Below, piece after piece: positions 34,205-39,257 of a stretch of DNA of 39,257 nt. The DNA lies in NCBI GenBank assembly GCA_022794215.1, contig JAAWEH010000008.1, positions 1 through 39,257 on the forward strand, in the 5' to 3' direction. Position 1 is the stretch's first letter; each line of letters begins with the position of its first letter. A model generated the notes under the pieces. The model was not told where the DNA came from and ran no database searches. It worked only from the letters and a program-made list of their open reading frames with translations. This stretch comes from Oscillospiraceae bacterium (lineage in GTDB: Bacteria > Bacillota > Clostridia > Oscillospirales > Oscillospiraceae). A program made the translations under genes and the position numbers.

Positions 34205-34705
34205 TCATTTCTTCAGGCAGAAGGTCAGCTCACAGCAGCAGCCGCCCTCGGCGATGGTTTCTCCCAGGGTGAAGTCCAGGCCGCAGGCCTTGGCGATGTT
34301 CCGGTCGCCGTCCATGGCGATATCGCAGAGCTTGGCTACCTCCTCGTCGGAGCAGCCAATGGCCTGCCAGCCGGCGACCAGGGGACAGTGGTGAAACTTG
34401 ATCCGCAGCAGCTCGTCGGTATTCTCCAGGATATCCATGTCAAAGTACTTCTGGAAATCCTCGTCGGCGAAAACGGCGGCGAAGCTCTTCAGGGTGCTAT
34501 GATCCACCCAGTCCTCGCTGAGGCCGGCGCCCTGGAAGCAGCCGCAGCGGGTGGTGGCGGCCCGGGCGATGGCCTCCCAGTCCTGCCCTTGCTTTTTGGC
34601 CTCGTCCACCAGCAGGTAGAGCCACTGGGCCCTGTGCTGCATGGCGCTGCGGACCTTCTGGACGTAATCCTCCTTGCAGATAGGTTCATTTTTGATCTTG
34701 GACAT
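34205..34705 (-). CDS. L-2-amino-thiazoline-4-carboxylate (ATC) hydrolase family protein
   Basis: A 166-residue protein of the ATC_hydrolase family (PF14196-type pattern). MQHRAQWLYLLVDEAKKQG is followed by TTRCGCFQGAG, FHHCPLVAGWQAIGCSDEEV and LCDIAMDGDRNIAKACGLDF, and it ends in EGGCCCELTFCLKK. Cys and His are frequent and conserved, suggesting a catalytic thiol or metal site. The founding member opens the thiazoline ring of L-ATC to N-carbamoyl-L-cysteine; many gut members are annotated on domain alone, so the reaction here is inferred. ATG 34705 follows GAGGGAG; the alternative GTG 34720 is poorly placed. It lies 36 nt after the alcohol dehydrogenase gene. Confidence 0.75.
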   Translation of the reverse strand: MSKIKNEPICKEDYVQKVRSAMQHRAQWLYLLVDEAKKQGQDWEAIARAATTRCGCFQGAGLSEDWVDHSTLKSFAAVFADEDFQKYFDMDILENTDELLRIKFHHCPLVAGWQAIGCSDEEVAKLCDIAMDGDRNIAKACGLDFTLGETIAEGGCCCELTFCLKK

Positions 34706-34741
34706 GATGTACTCCCTCACTCTCTTTTTATGGTTTTAGTA

Positions 34742-35911
34742 TCAGGGATAGAGCTTTTTCCCTTGATAGGCGTCCATGAGGATCCGGGTGTAGTCCTGGG
34801 CCCGGATCTCCCTTCGGTTGTCCTGGCTCATGACGCTTTGGGAGGCGCGCTGGGCCAGGAATTCAAAGTCCTTGGGATCCACCTGCTCAAAGTCGGCGAA
34901 ATGGGGGATCTCCAGCTGGGCGATAAGCTCCTCTACAAACCGGATGGCCGCGGCTGCATTTTCCTTATCATCGGCCCCGGCCCGGGCGGCTCCAAGCTGG
35001 TGGGCGACCTGGGCGTAATATCCTTCGTTGCCCTCCCGGTTAAACTCCATCACGTAGGGCAGGAACAGGGAGTTGGCCACCCCGTGGGGGATATGGTAGG
35101 CTACCCCCACCGCCTCAGCGATGGCATGGACGGCCCCCACGTCGGAGTTGATGAAGGCGGCACCCGCCATGGTGCTGGCCTGCATCATAGCGCCCTGCGC
35201 CTCCCGGTCGGTGGGATCCTCCCAGCACTTTATCAGGTTCCGGGCGATCATCCCCATGGCCTGGAGGGCCAGGGCATCGGAGAAGGGATTGGACACGGCG
35301 TCTGCGGCGGTGTAGGCCTCGATGGCATGGGTCAGGGCGTCTACCCCGCAGGAGGAGACCAGCTTTTTAGGCAGGGTGGTAAGCAGGGCGGGGTCGCAGA
35401 GGGCCACATCGGGGGAGAGGCTGCCGGCATCCATAATGGTCATTTTGTACTTCTTTTCCGTGTTGGTGATCACCGACACGAAGGTGACCTCGCTGCCTGT
35501 CCCCGCAGTGGTGGGGACACAGATCAGGGGGAGCATCCGGTGGGGGATGGCGGTACCATCCAGTTCCCGGCAGCTCTTGCCGTTGGTGACGATGGCGGCC
35601 ATGGCCTTGGACTGATCCATCACACTGCCGCCGCCCAGGGCGATGATAAGCTCCACCCCCTGCTCCCGGCAGAAGAGAGCGCCCTTGTCACAGTCCTGGT
35701 CAATGGGCTCCGGCTGAAGCTGGGTGTATACCAGACACTGGATCTCCAGCCCCTTCAGGATCTCCTGGATCCGTGCCGCCGCGGGGGTGCTGACCAGAAA
35801 GGAGTCGGTGCACAGCATGACCCGCTTCACACCAAAGCCCTGCACCAGCTGGCCGATCTGTTCCAGACAGCCATAGCCGGTGATCAGCTTGGTGCGTAAA
35901 GAAAATTCCAT
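34742..35911 (-). CDS. Iron-containing alcohol dehydrogenase
   Basis: A 389-residue group III alcohol dehydrogenase. The NAD-binding domain has TKLITGYGCLEQIGQLVQGF and IALGGGSVMDQSKAMAAI. The metal site is made by Asp in ALCDPALLTTLP-SSCGVDALTHAIEAY (Asp, His), AVHAIAEAVG (His) and IPHGVANSLFLPYV (His). The second His of the usual HAxAH motif is Glu here, which may change substrate handling. First gene of the operon, so it is most directly controlled by the MerR-type promoter. Start at ATG 35911; GTG 35920 with GAGG six nt ahead is a close rival. Substrate unknown; an aldehyde/alcohol from the imported compound is possible. Confidence 0.9.
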   Translation of the reverse strand: MEFSLRTKLITGYGCLEQIGQLVQGFGVKRVMLCTDSFLVSTPAAARIQEILKGLEIQCLVYTQLQPEPIDQDCDKGALFCREQGVELIIALGGGSVMDQSKAMAAIVTNGKSCRELDGTAIPHRMLPLICVPTTAGTGSEVTFVSVITNTEKKYKMTIMDAGSLSPDVALCDPALLTTLPKKLVSSCGVDALTHAIEAYTAADAVSNPFSDALALQAMGMIARNLIKCWEDPTDREAQGAMMQASTMAGAAFINSDVGAVHAIAEAVGVAYHIPHGVANSLFLPYVMEFNREGNEGYYAQVAHQLGAARAGADDKENAAAAIRFVEELIAQLEIPHFADFEQVDPKDFEFLAQRASQSVMSQDNRREIRAQDYTRILMDAYQGKKLYP

Positions 35912-35945
35912 CTTGAACACATCCTTCCTCGTTATTTCTATAACG

Positions 35946-35976
35946 ATTCTAAACTATATAGTTACTATATGTTCAA
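35946..35976 (-). promoter_or_regulatory. MerR-type promoter of the six-gene operon
   Basis: On the minus strand TTGAAC (35971-35976), a 19-bp spacer and TAGAAT (35946-35951). Normal sigma-A promoters have 17 bp; the extra 2 bp are the known hallmark of promoters activated by DNA-twisting MerR proteins. Confidence 0.75.
35951..35969. promoter_or_regulatory. Operator copy 1 (operon side)
   Basis: AAACTATATAGTTACTATA, including the perfect palindrome ACTATATAGT. It almost fills the promoter spacer. Its exact reverse complement occurs at 36165-36183. Confidence 0.75.
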
Positions 35977-36164
35977 GAAGCGAAAAAGAAGTTTTCCTCT
36001 TTGCACAAAGTGAGGTGGGAGAATTCGTGCATATTATACATATTTCTGGGAAATGAGAGTACTTATCTGGGAAAAATTTTTGAGAAACCGGTGCCAATTT
36101 TTGTTTAGATAAGAAATTGCGAAAAAATATTTACCAGAAAGGTGATTTTTTGGAGGGAACATGG
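35977..36164. other. Divergent intergenic region, no gene
   Basis: The middle of the gap of about 300 bp between the alcohol dehydrogenase and merR genes. It is distinctly A/T-rich, in contrast to the coding sequence around it. A minus-strand frame of 61 codons (36034-36219) has no ribosome site and looks random. I see no RNA gene. It holds only the approaches to the two divergent promoters. Confidence 0.6.
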
Positions 36165-36183
36165 TATAGTAACTATATAGTTT
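36165..36183. promoter_or_regulatory. Operator copy 2 (regulator side)
   Basis: Exact reverse complement of the 19-bp copy at 35951-35969. It overlaps a possible extended -10 of the merR-type gene (TGGTATAGT, ending at 36170), so it probably serves autoregulation. Confidence 0.7.
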
Positions 36184-36217
36184 TTGTAAATTTGGCGCAA
36201 GGAAAGAGGCGTTTCCC

Positions 36218-37057
36218 ATGGCTTATCACGGCTCCCCACAAAACCCTCTGATCGTCTCCGGGCAGTTTGCCTCCATCTGCGGAGTGAACAAGCAGACCCT
36301 GCTCTATTATGACAAGATCGGGCTGTTTTCTCCTTGCTACCGGGATGAGAGCGGTTTCCGCTACTACGCCCCGGAGCAGGTGGATACCTTCCACACCATC
36401 CTGGCCCTGCGGGAGATCATGTCCCTGTCTGAACTGAAGCGGTATGTCTATGTTCGGGAAAAGGCCTATTTTCAAAGGGTTTTTGAGCGGGGTGTGGACA
36501 ATCTGACCAGGCAGATCGACCGGCTGGAGCATGAGCGGGCCATGATGCTGCGAAAGCTGGAGCTGGTGCAGGAGGCGGGGGACGCAGATCCCGCCATCAT
36601 CTATACCCGTTACTGCCCCAAAGAGTATCTGAAACTGAGTCCTGATATCTACACCCTCCAACCAGGGAAGGGGGAGCCCTCCGCCATGGGCAGTATTGTC
36701 CAGTACAGGGTGGAGCATAACCTTTCCCTGGGCCGGGGGATCGGGGGGATCCTGCCTTCAGCCTGGCTGACGGAGGGAAAGCCACAGGGGACGCACTGCC
36801 GCTGGTACTACTGTGAGCTGGCTCCCGAATCCCCGCTGGAGGAGGGCTTTGTGAAGGAGGCCGGAAACTATATGATCTATTATTATAAGGGGGATTACCA
36901 CACCACCTATCAGGTGTTTCCCAAGCTGGTGGACTATGCTGAACGCAACGGCTTCCATATCGGAGAGTATGTCTATGAGGAGCCCCTTGCCGACGAGATC
37001 GTGGAGGTGGATCCCAACCACTGCATCACGCGGATCTCGGTGCCCTTCACACTATAA
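36218..37057 (+). CDS. MerR-family transcriptional regulator with effector domain
   Basis: A 279-residue regulator. The N-terminal MerR winged helix covers about 10-80: VSGQFASICGVNKQTLLYYD, then IGLFSPCYRDESGFRYYAPE and LREIMSLSELKRYV. A dimerisation coiled coil follows (about 88-118). The C-terminal half (about 130-279) looks like a GyrI/BltR-type small-molecule-binding domain (NYMIYYYKGDYHTTYQVFPKL, then RNGFHIGEYVYEEPL near the end). Ribosome site AGGAAAGAGG. It diverges from the six-gene operon, whose promoter shows MerR-type spacing, so it is the obvious activator. The effector is unknown; a cysteine-derived or thiazoline compound is a guess. Confidence 0.9.
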   Translation: MAYHGSPQNPLIVSGQFASICGVNKQTLLYYDKIGLFSPCYRDESGFRYYAPEQVDTFHTILALREIMSLSELKRYVYVREKAYFQRVFERGVDNLTRQIDRLEHERAMMLRKLELVQEAGDADPAIIYTRYCPKEYLKLSPDIYTLQPGKGEPSAMGSIVQYRVEHNLSLGRGIGGILPSAWLTEGKPQGTHCRWYYCELAPESPLEEGFVKEAGNYMIYYYKGDYHTTYQVFPKLVDYAERNGFHIGEYVYEEPLADEIVEVDPNHCITRISVPFTL

Positions 37058-37120
37058 AAGGCGTTTGGAGTTGGGTCGGCAGTCTGCCCTTCGGGGCGTC
37101 GCTAGACAAAAGGGGGGTGG

Positions 37121-37168
37121 GCAGGTAAAATGAATCTAAAATGGGAAGATTTAACCTGCGGACTTTTT
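37121..37168 (+). terminator. Weak terminator-like hairpin after the merR-type gene
   Basis: GCAGGT...AATCT pairs with AGATT...ACCTGC with a bulge, followed by GGACTTTTT. Imperfect, so low confidence. The rest of 37058-37233 shows only a small palindrome (GGCAG-T-CTGCC near 37077-37087). Confidence 0.4.
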
Positions 37169-37233
37169 ATGAAATAAGGAAAAACGGAGAGCCGGCCGCC
37201 CTCCAAAATAAACAGAATGAGGAGGATCCAACC

Positions 37234-37290
37234 ATGAGAAAAAAGCTGCTGACCCTGCTCCTGGCCGTGACGATGACCCTGTGTCCCTGA
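37234..37290 (+). other. Out-of-frame signal peptide of the next gene
   Basis: ATG 37234, preceded by AGGAGG at 6-7 nt, encodes MRKKLLTLLLAVTMTLCP and then meets a stop. It has the charged start and hydrophobic core of a signal peptide but no cleavage end. That end (LIPTPALANPF) lies immediately downstream in another frame. One extra C in the CCC at 37285-37287 would join them. Confidence 0.7.
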
Positions 37291-38984
37291 TTCCCACTCC
37301 CGCGCTTGCCAATCCGTTTGACCCTGAGCGGTACCGGCAGCGTCTGAAACCCATACTTGACGTGTTGCCCACCGACCTTCGGCGGCCGGCTTGCCCCACC
37401 ACTGTGCTGCAGGTCATCTGGAATCAGGATGTTGCGGCAAAATGGGATGACAGCCCGGTTCATGAGATCGCGGATCTCGCCGACAGCCTCACCGCCGGCA
37501 AGCGTACCGACAGGGAGAAGATGAAGGCCATCTTCGACTGGGTGAGCCAAAACGTGACGTACGATGGCAACCTTCCTGATGATCAAAGGGACGCGTTCGA
37601 CGCCTATACCTTAAGACGTTCTACCTGTGGGGGCTATACCCGCCTGTGCAGGCTCATGGGTGTCATCGTGGGGCTCCAGGTGGCCGAAATTGCCGGTATT
37701 TCCAATCAGGAGAATCCTTTTTTACACGACTGGAACGCCGTCCTGCTGGACGGGGAGTGGTTGTTCTTTGACGCCATCTGGGCTTTGTGGGACATAGGAC
37801 AATACTATCACGCGTGGACGAGTGCTATCATCTACGATGACATATACCAGTGGGACTTCCATGCAACGGAAGTTGGAACTCCCAACATGATAAACTTTAC
37901 CCCTCGCTGGGGGTTTATGGATCAGTGTCCCGCCAACGTAGTCATCCCTGACACCGTGACCCAGGTGTCGTCTTTCTACGGCTGCCCCAATCTGGAGACC
38001 TTGACTCTCTCCGATTCTGTGACTAAGATCACGGCCTGCGGCAACAATCCCAAATTGAAGAGCGTGACCTTCGGCAAGGGCATCGTCAATATCGGCGCCA
38101 ACGCGTTTAGCGATTGTACCAGTTTGAAGAGCATCCACATTCCCAACAGCGTGACTACCATCGAGGGGAGGGCGTTCTACGAATGTGCCGACCTGACCAG
38201 CGTGACCACCCCGAGCAGTGTAACCAGCATTGATCGTATGCTGTTCCAGGGCTACACCTCCCTGACCGATGTCGTCATCCCCAACGGTGTCACCAGCATT
38301 GGGGATCAGGCGTTCATGGGCTGCACCAATCTGGAACGGGTTACCATCCCCGACAGCGTCACCGGCATTGACAATTGGGCCTTTGAGGGCTGCCAAAGCC
38401 TGACCGACGTCTATTACGGCGGTACGGAGGCACAGTGGAAGGCCATTCAGATCAAGGAGGAGAAGAACCAGGCGCTGACCTCCGCCACCATCCACTACAA
38501 CAGCACCATGCCCCAGCAGCCCGTCAAGCCCAAGCAGCCCCTGGCCTATGCCTCCACCCAGAATGTTCTGGTGGACGGAAAGAGCGTGGAGTTCTACGCC
38601 TACGCTTTGAAGGATGAAAAGGGCAACGACACCAACTATGTGAAGCTTCGGGACGTGGCCCAGATCCTCAATGGCTCCGCCGCCCAGTTTGAGGTGGGTT
38701 GGGACGGCTCCATCTCCATCACCACCCGGAGCGCCTATACCTCCAACGGAAGCGAGCTGATCCAGAACTTTGCCGGCAACCAGCCTTACACCGTCAACAC
38801 TTCCCCGGTGAAGGTGAACGGGGCGGCGGTGGCCCTGGAGGCCATCACCCTCACCGACGCCACCGGCGGCTACACCTACTTCAAGCTCCGGGATCTGGGC
38901 TCCGCCCTGGGCTTCAACGTGGGCTATGCCAACGGAGTGGGCATCTTTATCCAGACCGACGCGCCTTATACCGACGCGGACTAA
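37281..38984 (+). CDS. Secreted transglutaminase-like / LRR / stalk-domain protein
   Basis: A 567-residue three-part protein read from GTG 37281, the body of the gene whose signal peptide lies just upstream in another frame. The N-terminal part (about 80-170) is a transglutaminase-like domain: IFDWVSQNVTYD, catalytic Cys116 in LRRSTCGGYTRLC, His149 in FLHDWNAV and Asp164 in LFFDAIW. Residues about 205-380 are BspA-type leucine-rich repeats (LTLSDSVTKI, IHIPNSVTTIEG, VVIPNGVTSIG, VTIPDSVTGI). The C-terminus (about 425-567) resembles copper amine oxidase-N 'stalk' domains (YVKLRDVAQIL, YFKLRDLGSALGF). It is probably secreted or cell-surface and adhesive or peptide-modifying. It lacks its own ribosome site and may be expressed only if the frame is corrected. 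Confidence 0.8.
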   Translation: MSLIPTPALANPFDPERYRQRLKPILDVLPTDLRRPACPTTVLQVIWNQDVAAKWDDSPVHEIADLADSLTAGKRTDREKMKAIFDWVSQNVTYDGNLPDDQRDAFDAYTLRRSTCGGYTRLCRLMGVIVGLQVAEIAGISNQENPFLHDWNAVLLDGEWLFFDAIWALWDIGQYYHAWTSAIIYDDIYQWDFHATEVGTPNMINFTPRWGFMDQCPANVVIPDTVTQVSSFYGCPNLETLTLSDSVTKITACGNNPKLKSVTFGKGIVNIGANAFSDCTSLKSIHIPNSVTTIEGRAFYECADLTSVTTPSSVTSIDRMLFQGYTSLTDVVIPNGVTSIGDQAFMGCTNLERVTIPDSVTGIDNWAFEGCQSLTDVYYGGTEAQWKAIQIKEEKNQALTSATIHYNSTMPQQPVKPKQPLAYASTQNVLVDGKSVEFYAYALKDEKGNDTNYVKLRDVAQILNGSAAQFEVGWDGSISITTRSAYTSNGSELIQNFAGNQPYTVNTSPVKVNGAAVALEAITLTDATGGYTYFKLRDLGSALGFNVGYANGVGIFIQTDAPYTDAD

Positions 38985-38991
38985 CCCCTGT

Positions 38992-39037
38992 AAAAAAGCC
39001 CCCCCTGTGTAGGAAACCCTACCCGGGGGGCTTTTTT
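38992..39037 (+). terminator. Terminator of the LRR gene
   Basis: AAAAAAGCCCCCC pairs with GGGGGGCTTTTTT across an inner loop that can itself pair (GTAGG/CCTAC), then T-run. Confidence 0.85.
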
Positions 39038-39082
39038 ATGTGGTGAAAGGGTGGTAGAATATTCCCCCTTAAAAAGGAAAAG

Positions 39083-39114
39083 AAGCCCTGGATATCAGCC
39101 GATATCCAGGGCTT
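39083..39114 (-). terminator. Terminator downstream of the original tRNA gene
   Basis: Fourteen-bp perfect stem (39083-39096 with 39101-39114), loop AGCC. On the minus strand it is followed by a T-rich stretch and is only a few nt from the CCA end of the tRNA fragment. It fits the tRNA's own terminator on the chromosome side. Confidence 0.75.
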
Positions 39115-39117
39115 TCT

Positions 39118-39165
39118 TGGAGCTGATGGTGGGAATCGAACCCACAACCTTCTCATTACGAGTGA
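39118..39165 (-). tRNA. 3' half of a tRNA-Thr(CGT) gene, probable attachment site
   Basis: On the minus strand the sequence ends in CCA (39118-39120), preceded by the 3' acceptor strand CATCAGC (39122-39128), a perfect T-arm (GTGGG TTCGATT CCCAC, 39129-39145), a 5-nt variable loop, the 3' anticodon stem TGAGA and the anticodon loop CTCGTAA (39156-39162; anticodon CGT, threonine). The matching 5' acceptor strand GCTGATG and a D-arm are absent from the remaining sequence, so this is a fragment. An anticodon-loop-to-CCA fragment is what tyrosine-recombinase elements leave at the far end of their insertion. By orientation the element lies to the right, beyond about 39166. Confidence 0.75.
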
Positions 39166-39257
39166 AGCAACCGTTGTTTTCCCCACCGTTACCGGGTTTA
39201 ACAAATGCTTGTGTAACAACGGTTTTGAGGTTTTAGTGTTTTGCAGCGTGGTGGCTA
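39166..39257. other. Probable end of an integrated element
   Basis: About 90 bp to the window edge with no gene. It contains an inverted repeat AACCGTTGTT (39169-39178) and AACAACGGTT (39215-39224), plus a CCGTTACCGG motif between them. These could be integrase arm sites, but this is inference from position. Confidence 0.45.

Noticed and set aside
39118-39200. Intact tRNA-Thr
   Set aside because: No 5' acceptor strand (GCTGATG) or D-arm can be found upstream on the minus strand.
39051-39236. Plus-strand frame of 61 codons across the right edge (contains MVGIEPTTFSLRV)
   Set aside because: It is a translation of the antisense of the tRNA fragment, a well-known false protein; no ribosome site.
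1-39257. CRISPR array, insertion sequence, rRNA or replication origin
   Set aside because: No regularly spaced direct repeats, transposase motifs, rRNA stretches or DnaA-box clusters were seen.

Overview
The window is about 39 kb of moderately GC-rich DNA from an endospore-forming, anaerobic Gram-positive bacterium, most likely a clostridium of the Oscillospiraceae (Flavonifractor/Lawsonibacter type). The evidence is sporulation and germination genes (yqfC, yqfD, a CwlJ/SleB hydrolase, a GerQ-like protein), LexA boxes of the Bacillus type, strong AGGAGG ribosome sites, a Na+-pumping decarboxylase complex and Firmicute-type MreB, ComF and RecD2. The genus-level placement is inference.

Layout. 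1-2804 (minus): yqfC-yqfD-phoH, then a membrane protein that runs off the left edge. 2854-3660: a divergent pair, a GRAM-like protein and a Cro/C1-type regulator, with two inverted-repeat operators on a clear sigma-A promoter. 3662-6150: divergent cca and murC. 6198-7957: a small membrane protein and mreB. 7982-20185 (minus): a long one-way run. In transcription order it is uvrB, a ferredoxin-like aldo/keto reductase, a TfoX-DUF3788 fusion, a membrane protein, uvrA, a TIGR04076 protein, a COG2426 membrane protein, a small membrane protein, recD2, a ribbon-helix-helix regulator and comFC. uvrB has a consensus promoter with a LexA box inside its spacer. 20355-21820 (minus): radC and a decayed vanW-like gene (internal deletion plus frameshift). 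21957-23335 (plus): a small membrane protein, a CwlJ/SleB-type hydrolase and a GerQ-like protein. 23646-28933 (plus): pckA and the four subunits of a biotin-dependent, Na+-translocating oxaloacetate (or related) decarboxylase, oadA-oadG-biotin carrier-oadB. Together they interconvert PEP, oxaloacetate and pyruvate.

29059-37057 is the most distinctive part. It is a tightly spaced six-gene minus-strand operon: iron alcohol dehydrogenase, ATC-hydrolase family protein, YjiH-type transporter, M20 dipeptidase, M24 aminopeptidase and CyuA-type cysteine desulfidase. It diverges from a MerR-family regulator. The operon promoter has the 19-bp spacer typical of MerR-controlled promoters. The spacer is almost filled by a 19-bp motif that recurs, exactly inverted, in front of the regulator gene. 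I read it as a regulated pathway that imports and breaks down a cysteine-yielding compound or peptide, ending in pyruvate, ammonia and sulfide. The substrate is not known.

37234-38984 encodes a secreted transglutaminase-like/leucine-rich-repeat/stalk-domain protein whose signal peptide is out of frame by one base. At the right end (39118-39165) lies the 3' half of a tRNA-Thr(CGT) gene with no matching 5' half. This is the signature of an attachment site, so an integrated element probably begins at about 39166 and continues beyond the window.
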